This document shows positions 1 to 11,499 of a DNA stretch of 64,000 nt, in pieces. The position numbers and the translations under genes are program-made. The notes under the pieces were generated by a model that made no database searches, was not told the DNA's origin, and was given only the letters and a program-made list of their open reading frames with translations. Source of the DNA: Wyeomyia smithii (taxonomy: Eukaryota > Arthropoda > Insecta > Diptera > Culicidae); contig NC_073694.1 in NCBI RefSeq assembly GCF_029784165.1, positions 38,049,006-38,113,005 on the forward strand. The letters run 5' to 3'. Each line of letters begins with the position of its first letter. The stretch's first letter is position 1.

Positions 1-980
1 ACCGAGAGGTTAAAATAAGAATATTAAATCCGCAAATCAAGACTTAAAACGCCAGTCGAAAGCCCATAGCAAAAAATGCGAAATCATAGACAAGACAAAA
101 ACCAAAATAAAATAAATTTCAAAATGTTGAGTAGAAAATGATAATATTAATCATAATTTTATAATGATTTTCGTTTTACTTTAGCGTAATTTATAACAAG
201 TCTAAAACCGTTTTAAGAATTATTTTGATAAACAGACACGAATTTAAAAACAAGATTTCTATATCCAAACCTCTTTTAAAATAATTGTGAAATCATTATC
301 AAATCCTGAATTGATTCAATAGTATTTTTTCTAATCATTCCTCTATAGAATTACCGATTTTAAAACGATGGCATATTTTAGAATTATTTCCAAAATGTTC
401 AAGAATCACTTTAGAATTTTAATATTAGAAGGATTCCGAACTTCCTGGACTCGTTTTCAATTCTCGCAAAGCTAAATTAAAATCCCATTAGAATTTTGTT
501 AAGGTGTGTTTAAAATCACTTTATAATGATTTTAGGGTTATTTTCAACCTTTTTAAGAACCATCTCAGGACTATTCTGGTTTTTTTTTTCAGAATATTTT
601 GGTGATCATTCTGTACTGGTTCGCTTCATGACAGATCCCTTTGAATATTTTGAATATTTTTGATTTTTTACTAGTTTTTTTTTTCTTTTTTTGCCAATAT
701 CAACGTTTAATGAAAATTGTTAACCACGGGTACAACATTTCCATGAAACGATTGATTTGTACCATCCTGTTTTGAATTAAGCAACAGTGTGAACCAAATT
801 GTGAAGCCTTTTTCTCACGAAAGCTCGCGATTTTGGGTTGTTGCATAATTTCAACTATGATTGAACAGATTTTTATGAGCTGTGATTCGTAACTTTATGG
901 CTTTACTATCGGAACCGATGAGAAATCGATTATAGATTTCCGCTCGATTTGGAATTATTATGTCATCTCGTGAAACGCCA
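1..980. other. AT-rich intronic sequence, nothing recognised
   Basis: The segment is very AT-rich, with short homopolymer runs and no reading frame of note. It is presumably the continuation of the Notch intron after the exon at 3802-4003. Confidence 0.5.
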
Positions 981-1128
981 TTAACCCTCTAGTGCCCAAA
1001 TTAATTTCTAAACAATTTTCGATAAAATCATTATAAACCATTATAAACACTTATTAAGTATTTATTAAAGCATTTCGGAACTTTGACTGAAGCCCGCCAA
1101 ATGGCGGCATTGGGCACTAGAGGGTTAA
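981..1128. mobile_element. TTAA-flanked MITE, copy 1 (148 bp)
   Basis: The copy is bounded by TTAA on both sides and has near-perfect terminal inverted repeats reading TTAACCCTCTAGTGCCCA inward from each end. A second copy of identical length lies at 22215-22362. TTAA target duplication and CCC-type ends are the hallmark of piggyBac-type elements, so a piggyBac-mobilised MITE is likely. No coding capacity. Confidence 0.9.
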
Positions 1129-3801
1129 AGTACAGTTTTGGGTCGCATGCTAAATTGAGAAATGCTTGCGAAAGTGTACTGTAAGCTCAGAAAATGATTT
1201 TAGTTTTCAACAGTGTTTCGAGCCTAATAACGAACAAATTACAAACCGACAATTCCTTTCCTTGTTAATAACAAAACCCGTTTCACAATGAAACTATTTA
1301 TTCTAAACGTTATTAACTTGCCTAGCAACTAGGCACGGTGAGAACATACTCTCGCAGTACCTTCCCATAGAGAAACTTTGACCGATTGGCTTCAACCCGA
1401 CAGGGGATCCTTTTTCGAACTCCTAGACTGTGGTTCGTGTTCTCACAGGCTCCGAAATTGTTCAATTATCGCTCGGGGGATCGTTACGGATAATTTCATA
1501 ACAACAAATGGAAGCCTTTTCGCTTTACATTCACACTAGCACGTCATGCTGTCATTCTAACCGCCTGCTTCCGTGTTGAATAGAGCAGCTTCATAACCTG
1601 CTCTAATCTACGGTCGTTGACCGTCACCGATTATCACCAACGGTTGAACGGACTTCGGCGAACGGCCCTCCAATTGAACCAGAATCATTACAAGAACAAA
1701 GAATGTAGTTTCCAATTGCACGAAAACGGGTCGCAAAATGGAAAGTGCTGAAATTGAAAACGACCCCGTGCACTCATGCAAATAACAGGTCCTGCTGGAC
1801 CGAAAAACGCGAAACGTTAATTACGCCTCCCAATTTGCATTATCATCACTTCCCGTTCCGTGGAGCAATTCGAAGATGAGCGGAAAATCGCATCCACCAG
1901 GTGCCAGGTGCTGGTGCAACAAAGACGACGCCATCAAAGGGTGATCAAATGATTTCAACGACCAAACCGCAAGCACAAACGACGAACCCGATAATTAGAT
2001 TACTTGCAGGCATTTTACTGTGTGTCCTGGGGACTCGGGTCCAGAAATCTGTTCGGGGGTAGAATTGAGTGCATAATAATTTTGCACCTGACTTCTGCCG
2101 CCATAAAATACGATCGACAGGTACGGGCGAAATTGAATTTTTGTAACCCGAGAGGGGTTCCAGCGGGAGAGATTGATTAAAATAAAAACCGACGGAACTG
2201 TTTGCAGATTGGGTTCGGTTGATAAGGTTGGAAATTGAAGGTTAATGATCAAATTATATACCTAATGAAAAAAACGAAAATTTATTTACAGATGTGTAGG
2301 TTATAGTCAAACATGTGAGCAGGAGCAGTGTTGTTTTTTTTCTACTCACAAAATTCAAACGATGATTGATGATATTTGCGTGGAATTTTATAATCCTCTC
2401 AACGAAATGACAAAACTTGATTGGACAGTTTTAGGTTCAGAAACATGCCTTTAAGCATGACAGTATTTTACCTACACCAGCAAGCATTTTTTTATTGACC
2501 TCTAAGTCAAAAAACTTTATACCTCCTGGAGTGTTTTTCAGCTTTCATTACAACCAAACCGAGTCGTAAAAATGTATGCCGAAGGTACTCCGTGCGGGTC
2601 TTTTTATCACCTCCCCAAAAACAATCGGTTGACGTTAGATGGCCTATCATCATCGCAGTGAAGGAATCTGGACTTTTTTTTATCGTCAACCGTTTTTTTG
2701 GAAGAGAAAAAAGGGATCTAGTTACAGCAGCTTTCCGACCGCTCGGAGCTCGGGTTTTGCACGCACGCACCTCCTGTATGTCGCAGGCAGGCGACAAGTT
2801 CGTAAAAAAGTTGCTTTTTATACAAGCGGCCCCTGGATGACGGCTGGTGCTGGTGTCTCAATTCTCGGTAGATGGAAACATGCCTAAAATAATATTTCAT
2901 CATTGGACCCCGCACGGCAAATCGAGCCAGGCGCGCAATAAAAACGAACCAGTTTCATCCGTGTAGTACGAGAATGCCCATCGCGGTCCCGGCGGGAGGA
3001 TGGGTCGGAGCGAGGCAAAATTAACAAACGTGTACCTCTTGATTTTGTTGTTCCTTTCGTTCGGCCGAAATCTCGGAGCCGCTACGAAACATGCTACATC
3101 GCATTAAAATACATTAACATACACTTACCAGTGGTGCCCGGACCACGGTCGCGTTACGAAGGTAGGCTAAGAACGAAGGAAGGCAAAACACATCAATAAC
3201 ACACACCACTACACCACTCACCAACAATATCCCGAAGATCCAGCCCCAGCCACTTTAGATTAACCAAATTCGTAAAAGTATTTCATAGTTCATTGACTTA
3301 GCCATTCTCGACCGTAGGCTGGTGATGCTCCGTCTCTTTGCCGTATGGATCAGAAAACACGTAGCACGAAGTAAGCCCCAAAACGAATCGCATGAAAATG
3401 ACCATTTCTTGGGCGATGATGGAATTGAAGAACTTCCACTTCAAGCCATAGATGCCGGCCACAGTTGTAGTGTGGCGCAAGCCATTTTTTACGATTTTGT
3501 GAATCATCATCATCACCATCATCATCGTAGCTTTGTGTGTCCCTAACAGTAATAGAGACCTTTAGAGTCGCCAAGACCCGCCGAGCGAAATATTGAATTA
3601 CCAGGCAGTCGTGCGAAACTTGACAGTCCAGCAGCTTACCATCGATTTAATGGTGATAGGATCGGACACGTTCGCGAATAATGAGCGCGTGGGATTTGAC
3701 GTTTTTGTTTCGCTGATTGATGGGTCCCCACCCAAGCAGAGGCTAAGGTAGCCGTGGCAAATTGGCACACGTGTGATAACAGGTAATAAGCGGGTACTTA
3801 C
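1129..3801 (-). other. Notch intron after the EGF5 start, mostly unique sequence
   Basis: This is intronic sequence downstream of donor 3801. I see no further EGF exon. A short His-codon-like (CAT/CAC)n tract lies at 3505-3528. A 38-nt acceptor-donor pair at 3129-3166 could act as a cryptic exon (see findings). The rest shows no gene or repeat I can support. Confidence 0.7.
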
Positions 3802-4003
3802 TGGTAGGATCCATGGGTGTTGACGCACTTGCCACCGTTCACGCAGGGACTCTTGATGCACTCCTCGATGTCCTCCGAGCAGGTCGAACCCTTGAACCCC
3901 TTCGGGCAGATGCACTTGAAGTGGCCGCCCGGGGTTAGAGTGCAGGTGCCACCATTACGACACGGTGACGAAGCGCACAGGTTTTGTTTGTCACAAAAGG
4001 TTC
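3802..4003 (-). CDS. Notch: Notch receptor, coding exon with EGF3 end, EGF4 and start of EGF5
   Basis: The exon encodes extracellular EGF repeats of the Notch transmembrane receptor, which binds DSL ligands at the cell surface and is cleaved to release a transcriptional co-activator. The translation contains TFCDKQNLCASSPCRNGG, then a complete EGF4 ending STC, then a calcium-binding-type EGF5 start (EDIEEC ... CVNTHGSYQ). NLCASSPCRNG and CVNTHGSYQ match the same places in Drosophila Notch. The acceptor follows a pyrimidine tract ending TTAG at 4004-4005. The donor is a consensus GTAAGT at 3796-3801. The exon starts by completing a Gly codon and ends with two bases (CA) of the next codon. It is 202 nt: 2 + 66 codons + 2. 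The following exon must supply the rest of EGF5 from its fourth cysteine and was not found in 1-3801, so it probably lies off the left edge. Confidence 0.96.
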
Positions 4004-4067
4004 CTAATTGGTGAGAAAAATCAGTTGTCATTTTGACACAGTCAATGGCCTGATTTACGGTACTCAC
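4004..4067 (-). other. Notch short intron inside EGF3
   Basis: This 64-nt intron has GTGAGT at its 5' end and TTTTTCTCACCAATTAG at its 3' end. It splits the Gly codon between Cys5 and Cys6 of EGF3 (phase 1). Its size is typical of minimal dipteran introns and contrasts with the 31-kb intron one exon away. Confidence 0.95.
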
Positions 4068-4339
4068 CCGAATAACCCGTTGCACAAACGCAGCTGTACT
4101 CGTTCAGGGTTTTGAGCTTGCAGGAACCTCCATTGTTGCACGGGGACGAATCGCACGCGTTTTTCACCGGAATCTCGCACAAACTTTCGGTGAAGCCGAT
4201 CGGACAACGACACGAAAACGAGGGAGCACCGTTACCGTACGTCACCTCACAAGTGCCACCATTCTGGCACCGAGGGCCCGCACTGATGTGGCAGGGATTT
4301 GGGAATTCACAAAACTCTCCGGTATAGCGCGACGTACAA
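4068..4339 (-). CDS. Notch: Notch receptor, coding exon with EGF1 end, EGF2 and most of EGF3
   Basis: The exon supplies the C-terminal part of EGF1 (CTSRYTGEFCE), all of EGF2 (NPCHISAGPRCQNGGTC through FTESLCE) and EGF3 up to ATGYSG. The cysteine spacing fits EGF domains. Segments such as ESLCEI..NACD and NGGSCKLKTLNEYSC match Drosophila Notch at the same repeat numbers. The acceptor is TTCCACAG ending at 4340. The donor is GTGAGT at 4062-4067. The exon is 272 nt: one base completing an Asn codon, 90 codons, and one base of a Gly codon. The joins give SYC-N-CTSRYTG upstream and GYS-G-TFCDK downstream, both normal EGF sequence, so the splice model is supported on both sides. EGF2 has a slightly long first loop (HISAGPR) compared with Drosophila. 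Confidence 0.97.
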
Positions 4340-4341
4340 CT

Positions 4342-6280
4342 GTGGAAGACAAAAAAGAGAGAGAAAAAAAGAAGTGGTTATTAATTTTTTCTTTATTATT
4401 ATCACATAAACTAGGCGAAAATATGGCGACCACACAGTGCGACCCCTTTCGAAAAGTAGCCGCGCTCGGTTGCCACTCATGACTACTAATGGTGGAGCCG
4501 ACAGCGGCAACGGGGGGAAACTCAGACGCGTTTGGGCTTCCTATATCGTACCAGAGGCTGACTATTATGAAAGAATCAATCGGCCATCCTGCTGAGATAA
4601 ACTATTTTTGATTGTGTTTTCAACGATTCCGAAAATTCATCCCAAAAACCGATGCGGTATCGTGCGGTGGAAAATACCGTCGCGAATCTTTTTTTATTGG
4701 TCCATTAGCTGTGGCAGTGTCTATGTGTCTGGTAACGGCTAATGTTCCGCGGAAAATTGCTCTTTCAGGTTTCGGCTGTTTATCCCATGATTTCGACCGG
4801 ACGAGAGGCGATCATCGTTAAAACTGTCATACCTGACTTGTAGTCAATTGGCAATCATCATCAACCAGCCGAACTCATGTCAAAGCGCTGAAGTCATACA
4901 AATTGAATTTACTTCTCCCGTTTCATAGGCAGAATGTAACGTAGGTACCACATACTGATCGAACCAATTTCTCAACCGCCGCCACTGGCCCCGGGAGCTG
5001 TGAGACTGAGAAAACTGATCGATTGCTCGGCGTTTCGCTTGATTGAGAAATTGCTGGCGAGTTTCCGCGACCGCCACCCGCTTCGGGCTCGATAAACCGC
5101 CAACAGCACCTTTTGTGTTGGAGGAAAGTGCTCTGTAATTTCTTTCGTTTTTATCTTTCCCACACGGCGAGGTCGGGTCTTTGCAAATAGAGTACACTAC
5201 ATACTCGGTAGGATAACTCCCCAGCCCAAAAGCGTTTCCGAACCCCATTAAAGACATTAGACAAACGGCGAGGTTTGTTATGGCTGTATAATTTTCGGGC
5301 TTTGCTTGCTGTTTCGCGTGTGCGCCCCTGTGTGTATGTGTTTACCTTTAACGAGAAAACAACTCTCTTTCACCCCTTGGTCTACCTACCCAAAACGCTG
5401 AGTGGTAAACACACATGGCTTAATGACAAAATGCTTTGGCTAGAGGTTTTGCCCGCTATGGCCATGGCGGACACACGCAGCAGCAGATTGCTAATTCAGC
5501 TGTACTACAGTGCGGAGCAATCGGACAAATTTGGTGTAAGTCCTAGGTTTGGTACGGAAAACAGAACTCGTGTGATCTGTTGAGGCAATTAAGTGCCCGG
5601 AAAAAGAGGTTAGTTTCACTGCACTGGCGGATGTTGTGACAGATGTTTCTTTTATCGGAAAGCTCGCACGGGTCACATGACAACTGACAATCGTCGTTCG
5701 TGAGTCCAATTTTTGCGAAATTCATTATTTAGAATAATTTGAATTTACAAAAAAAGGTATAAATTATCAGTTTTATTCGTATAAACACTATTCTTATCCT
5801 TGCAATTAACTGAACGCAATCTTGCATTCATTACGATTTATAATTTTGCATCACAGACGATTGAACTAGGATACAACAGATATTATTATGCTTGTTTCTG
5901 TGGCAAACTTGCACGCAAGTGAGAACGATTGAAAGCAACGTGTTGAAGCGAAGAACACAATTGCAACCAATAATGAGAGTGTGCAAAATTTTGTATTACA
6001 ATTTCAGCGCCGACAGGCATGTAGAAGCCAAGTATAAATATATGAACTAACCTTTAGATAATTTTGTGCAGTCAGTTTATTGAATTTGACTGAAGAATCT
6101 AAAATCTCAGTTTATTTTTTCATTTTTTTTTGTTCTCAAAGAGGCTTTGCCTAATTTGGCATTAGCCTCACAGTTCATTATCCTAAAAGTACATCCTAAA
6201 GTACAACTCATTCTAGCTAACTTTTGTACACATTTGAGCAATAGGGAGAATTAACAATCAAGAAATCAAATGATAAGTAT
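4342..6280. other. Intronic sequence beside the EGF2 exon, apparently unique
   Basis: This is GC-mixed sequence just upstream (in gene direction) of the acceptor at 4340. A few open frames up to 125 codons are present on either strand, but none shows a domain or a plausible exon structure. I see no repeat I can name. Confidence 0.5.
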
Positions 6281-6300
6281 AGAAGAATCTGGGTTCCAAT

Positions 6301-6383
6301 AAAAATCGACTTTCCGATTTTCGTTCAGCGGTGGGGCTCAAAAGTTTCGTCTTCTCGAAAGAAGTTTCCATGCAAAATTTCAG
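6301..6383. repeat. Dispersed repeat, inverted relative to 10236-10306
   Basis: The segment around CTCAAAAGTTTCGTCTTC and GCAAAATTTCAG reappears inverted at 10236-10306 (CTGAAATTTTG ... GACGAAACTTTTGAGC), at roughly 75-80% by eye. The pair brackets about 4 kb that contains three better-defined insertions. It may be the remnants of the ends of one old element or two dispersed copies. Confidence 0.6.
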
Positions 6384-7104
6384 TGCCATTTTTCGCCAAA
6401 AACCCTTATTTTCTTTTAAATATGACTACAAATACATGACGTCTACATTATTTTTGAAGATATTCAGTCCAAGAGAATATCAATTTTAAGTAGGAGTGTT
6501 GCCAGATTTGAAAAATTAATTACATTTTTTTGGCAAATAAGTGTATTTTGATTACAAATTTGTCGATTTCATCGTGTTACTGAAAAAATTTACACGATAA
6601 ATACTTATTACGTCAAAGTATAATGAGTAAAACTCGGATTACAGTATTTTTGAGATATACACGCAAAAGCTCAGGCAAAAGTCAACCAATAAGTTCTCTC
6701 AAAATAAACAATGATTGCTCTGACTTCGCATACAAAATGTGTGAAATGCATAACAGCTGTACAATGAACACATTGACAGAGATCAAAATTACAATATGTA
6801 TCATGTACATAAAAATCGCGATGTCTTGGTAAACTTCGGTTTCGGGCGAACGATCAGTTTCGGGGCGCTCTAGAATCCGCTGGTTACTTTCGCGAGCCTG
6901 TGCATCTCTGAAAACCGTTAGAAACCGAAACAGCCAATAGCGAGCCTTCTTGCCACAGAAATTATTGACACTGGTGCCAGTAACACGGAACTGAAGGTAT
7001 ATGAATAAACCAGAGTAATAGTTAAATGGAAGATGTTTTGAACAATCCCATTGTCTATTTAATTGTTAATGATTCGATGATGTTTTTAAATGTAATCCGG
7101 CCAT

Positions 7105-7579
7105 TTAACCCTTAAATGCGCACGGCGTTAAAAAATCATCTAAAAACATAAAATCTTTGTTTAACAGGTTTACTGCTCTAAAACTAACCAATATGCATAA
7201 ACAAATTAAAAGACTTATTTTTCAATGTGCAAATATTACCATGTTGTTTTTAAACAACACTGTGACTTTATCGCAGAATAAAGTGTAAATAATTACTTTT
7301 GTTAACAGTAACTTTAAACCTCATTTTAAAATTTATGTTCAAAGACAGTCAACACCAGTCGGGAATCAAGTCATGGTTTTTTTTTTCGTTTCCGAGATTT
7401 TGACAGCAAAAATAAAAACAAAACATTCAAATACATTACTTCCAGCTGTTAAGATTTCTTTGTTAGTGTCTAGAGAGCTGTTCTAATGAATTATATTTCT
7501 AAAGAATACGAAAATACGTATACTTTATAACGTTTTTTATAGTGTTGTTTTAAAACAACATTGCGCATTTAAGGGTTAA
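7105..7579. mobile_element. TTAA-flanked element with 18-bp perfect inverted ends (475 bp)
   Basis: The ends are TTAACCCTTAAATGCGCA and its exact inverse. Just inside, a further pair (TTGTTTTTAAACAACA near 7241 and TTGTTTTAAAACAACA near 7545) repeats the palindromic theme. The family differs from the 148-bp MITE but has the same TTAACCCT start. AT-rich interior, no coding capacity. Confidence 0.87.
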
Positions 7580-7681
7580 TGTAAGACGAGCAGTTGTTAT
7601 TTTCATTAATACAGTCAGTGCCAAAATAATCAGTATTTATTGCTGGCTGCACTGCTTCAACGATACCAGCCTGCTGAACAC

Positions 7682-8512
7682 CAGAATGAATAGATAGTGA
7701 CGCAGAGTCTGAAACCAGAAAAACCAAACGAACCGTCAAACGCTGTACCTAACGAGCAAAGTAAACAAACATTGCTGTTCGCTAGATTTGTTGGAAAAGT
7801 ATTGTAATCATTAAAAAAAAATTTTTTCATAAATTGATTTTTTTTTTCATTTTGTTTATTTGATTGAGTCGTTTCCTGGTAACAATTAGACAAAAGTACG
7901 AAAAAACAACACATAAACACACATAAAGTAAAACAAACATCTTCCATGCAATCGTCCTGGTTTGTTTCACTGAAATCCGGCACAATTTGGGAAACCGGGA
8001 GCACACCCGGCATAGCTCTTAGCCTCCCGCCGGCTGTGGCCACGTACAGGTCTTGCTTGTAATTGAAGTGAAGCTGTTCAGAATGACAAAAAAAAACTAT
8101 TTATTCATCACTTGTAATTGTAATTATTTTCTAATTTACTTACACTGCAAAGTCGGGTGTTTTCCTCAATGAAATAGTCTGCTGGGACAACAAAAATCCA
8201 TCCACTGTTTCCTCACAACCGGATTCTTCGGGAACCGAAATAAACTCACATTCGTTACTGTTTTTTGTTTTTTTGTTATTAAACAAAACGCACTTCATTT
8301 TATCTATCTCTATCGAACTTTATCAAACGAACTTGTTTTAAATTTAAATACAATAACTATCTATTCACTCTGACAATAACAACACACCGTTGAAGTCAAC
8401 TGAACCTTGCGCAAAAAGGGGCTGCCAGAAAAATATTTTGGTGGATACATTAAAAAACCGTGTTGCTGTTTTGACTGAATTTCTCTCTGCGCCACTCTAT
8501 CTATTCACTCTG
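7682..8512. mobile_element. hAT-type non-autonomous transposon with perfect 8-bp target duplication (831 bp)
   Basis: The element is flanked by an exact 8-bp duplication, CTGAACAC, at 7674-7681 and 8513-8520. Terminal inverted repeats begin CAGAATGAATAGATAG on the left and CAGAGTGAATAGATAG on the right and extend through GCGCAGAG with few mismatches. An additional internal copy of CTATCTATTCACTCTG occurs near 8359. The 8-bp duplication with CAG ends fits the hAT superfamily. P-type elements also make 8-bp duplications, so the class is probable, not certain. A 128-codon minus-strand frame (7657-8043) crosses the left end and is not a credible gene. Confidence 0.88.
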
Positions 8513-8893
8513 CTGAACACCAGTCGATACTTCATAAGTGTATTGGTTGGGAGCAAACTAAGACATTAAAAATACGCTTGAGCATCAATTGTGTAATGTC
8601 CAACACGTATCCGTTGTACAGGTTTCAATATTAATCATCGATTGTGTTAATTCCGCACAATATTGATGTTCTTTCGCACCATCCAAATTTTGCGTGCACA
8701 GTCAATTTTTTTCTGGTTTTAAAAATCTTTTTTTCAAGAAAATAAATCAAGGAATAAAAAAATAGGCGACGATGTTACCAGGTGTTATTTTTTCATTTGA
8801 AAAAATAAATTGAGTTCTCCGGCAAATGAGTTCGAATGAGGATTTGAATGATTTCAAATTTGACAATTACATTGTGTTTCTGAAAAAATATTA

Positions 8894-9810
8894 CCGTAAA
8901 CTGGGGTGACTTTGATCACTCCACCTCTTTTTCGAAAATGTGGTAAAAAAGCGCTCGTAGTGCTTGGAATTTGTCGTAATCTTCACTGATTGTGTGGATA
9001 TATGTCTGCATTGCTACTATTCATGCATTTCCTGCTATTTGAACAATGTTTTTTATGCTAAAATTTTAATTGAAAATTAAGTGTATTTTTGGCGATTTTT
9101 GTTGCATACAAACAATCGGTTCAAGCAGATTCAAAACAACAAGTTGCAATACGTAAAGTTTTTTTATTTTGTTCCCAGATTAGTTCTTAAGATGAGCAAA
9201 TATTATAACAATGGATTTCATTGTTAATTTTGAAAGTTTTTCCTCGAAAGCAATGTTGAGTCCAATTAATCTCCACAGCGTATTACCTATTACTCCTTTA
9301 ACAAAAACTCAAGACGTGAAGTAACATGCAAATTTGGACAATTGCATAAGTGATATTCCACGTGGACTAGTTTATGATAATTTTAGACCATCTTCCCTCT
9401 CAGTGGATAATCATTCATATATATTCTGAAAATTTTGCATGAATCTTGTACATTCGCCAACATAAACTGTTCACGTAGAATGTGAATGGCCCCCAAATTG
9501 CTTCCCATATTTATGAACTCGTTTAACTCTTTTAAGGCTGTTTAATTTAGTGAAAGTAGCAAAGTGTTATTCCAAATTCATCAAAATAATGAAGTGATCA
9601 AAGTCACCCCGGAATGATGATTGGTGTAAAATGTTTAGAGCATATTTAAAAACAGCAAAATTGTTGTTCAACTTTTGAAGTAGTGACTTAATCTTTCTCA
9701 ATGCATGCCAGTACTTATTTTAAAAATATCTATATAATATTGTTTTCAGTATATTCTGAAAATATTTAAGATACAATCAAAAAAGTGATCAAAGTCACCC
9801 CAGTTTACGG
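8894..9810. mobile_element. TA-flanked MITE with 27-bp perfect inverted ends (917 bp)
   Basis: The ends are perfect inverted repeats beginning CCGTAAACTGGGGTGACTTT and ending in GATCACT. TA flanks both sides, as expected for Tc1/mariner-type target duplication. A third partial copy of the end motif (AGTGATCAAAGTCACCCC) lies inside at 9593-9612. The flanks (8846-8893 and 9811-9855) resemble the continuous sequence at about 6540-6650, so the element appears to have inserted into an older repeat. AT-rich interior without a transposase frame. Confidence 0.9.
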
Positions 9811-9905
9811 TACCTGAAAACACTGACTAGCAAAATTCGAATTACAATATTCAAAAAAAAAAAAAAATAAAATAAAATAACTGTTAATTCCTTTAAATTT
9901 CTATT

Positions 9906-10235
9906 TCAATTTCCCACATATAAGATTTGACTGGAAGTATTGCTTAGATTATTGCTTAGATATCTATGGAAACATTTTTTTATTATGTTGAAATTACGGA
10001 TTAATAGTTTCTCTAGCAAATAAACGCTCTTAACTTGTGAGAACAGAAGCCCCAGGTAGAAGAGGAAATGTGAGCAAAAATCAAGAGAATGCATGAGGTC
10101 TGGTCCCAGAAAATGCGTTTTTTGTTCATTTTTTTTAATTTTTGACACCAGGTCTCGGCGTTTTATGCAATTTTAAGATATTTAGCATCAACAAAAAAAT
10201 CGAAACAAAATATTTTATGGATTAATCCGATTGAG
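9906..10235. other. AT-rich intronic stretch, nothing recognised
   Basis: This is the short gap between the 917-bp MITE and the next repeat. An 80-codon minus-strand frame has no recognisable features and low-complexity composition. Confidence 0.4.
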
Positions 10236-10306
10236 CTGAAATTTTGTGTAGGAACTTTTTCAAGGAGACGAAACTTTTGAGCTCTATCGTTAAATGAAAT
10301 TCGACG
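10236..10306. repeat. Dispersed repeat, inverted partner of 6301-6383
   Basis: It shares GACGAAACTTTTGAGC and CTGAAATTTTG with the reverse complement of 6301-6383. See that entry. Confidence 0.6.
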
Positions 10307-10449
10307 TTCAAAATTTTCCCCTGTGTCTTATTGACACCCCACTCCACATCCATTAGAATTTAAAACACGAAAGAAGAATCCAAGTAATGGACTGAATGCG
10401 CACAAGATATTTGGAGGCCATTAATGTCTCCATTGTACATATAAGAATA

Positions 10450-11430
10450 AATCGCAGTCAAAATTTGCATGTAGGCGTTTAGGGGGCCAGAAAACATTGG
10501 TTTAAGACCCATTACTCATCTGGAAGGAGGGGCTCCCATACAAATAAACATAATTTTTTCCATAACTCGAGAACTCATCAAGCAAATGGAACCAAATTTG
10601 GCATGTAAAGGTTTTTAGAGGCAAAAAAAGTTTCTATGGTAGTTTAACTTCTCTGCCTCCGCTCTGAGAAGGGGCTGCCATACAAATTGAAAAATATAAA
10701 AATGGATTTCTGTCAGTGTGTTTCTTATGGACATGGAAGTTACTGAATCGATCGACGCGGAAATTTGTATGCAGGGGTTGTTAGAACTGGGAAGGTTCTT
10801 TTATTGGCTTGATACTCTTTTCCGCTCTAGAAGGGAGAGCTTCCGAACAAATGAAACACAATTTTTTGCATAAGTCGACAACCAATCAAGCAAATGGAAT
10901 CAAAATTAACATGTGGAGGTTTTTGAAGACCATAAATGTCTCCTAGGTAGTTTGACACCCTTTCCTCATATAAATCTAAGCATATGAAAATGGATTTCTG
11001 TCTGTCTATTCCTTATGGAAGTGAAAATTTATATGCAGGGGTTTTTGGAACCTCCTTCTGGAAAAGAGGGCTCCCACACAATGAAATACAAATCTTTGCG
11101 TAACTCAAGAACAAATCAAGCAAATGAAGCCAAATTTTGTATGTGTGTGGACCAAAAATGTTTCTATGGTGAGAAGACACTACTTACTTTTTTCAAGGGG
11201 GGGGGGGGGCTCGAGAACTAATCAAGCAAACAGAACCAAACGTGACATTTGCGGGTTTTTGGATACGTGACATGTTTCTATAATGGTTTGACATACCTCC
11301 CCCCTCTGAAATGGGAGGCTTCCATACAAACGAAACACACCTTTGTGCTTAACTTGAGTATTAATAAATCAAATGGAACCAAAGTTCGAATAAGAGGATT
11401 TTACATGGTGGTCACTCTACCGAGAAAAAA
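10450..11430 (+). repeat. Degenerate tandem array, about five units
   Basis: A unit built around ATCAAGCAAATGGAACCAAA, TTTCTATGGTGGTTTGACA, a run of C/T or G and CTCCCATACAAATGAAACAC recurs, with anchors near 10577, 10884, 11114, 11221 and 11364. The spacing is irregular (about 107-307 nt), so units are partly deleted or interleaved with a second unit containing AAAATGGATTTCTGTC (10700, 10988). A poly-G run lies at 11198-11210. The array looks like an old mosquito-type satellite fragment. Confidence 0.78.
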
Positions 11431-11499
11431 AGGTAAAAGCGAGAGAAAGACGAGAATCTCAAATCACCCTACCACAAATCACATTCGCATAAGCTAGGG

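Noticed and set aside
3298..3574. Frames with runs of His, Met or Asp around 3.5 kb.
   Set aside because: They are translations of a CAT/ATC trinucleotide repeat at 3505-3528, not a gene.
7657..8043. 128-codon minus-strand frame with a Cys/Phe-rich hydrophobic stretch.
   Set aside because: It crosses the exact left boundary and target duplication of a hAT-type insertion, so it cannot be an old conserved gene.
11015..11497. Two plus-strand frames of 68 and 82 codons.
   Set aside because: They lie in a degenerate tandem array and are translations of repeat units.
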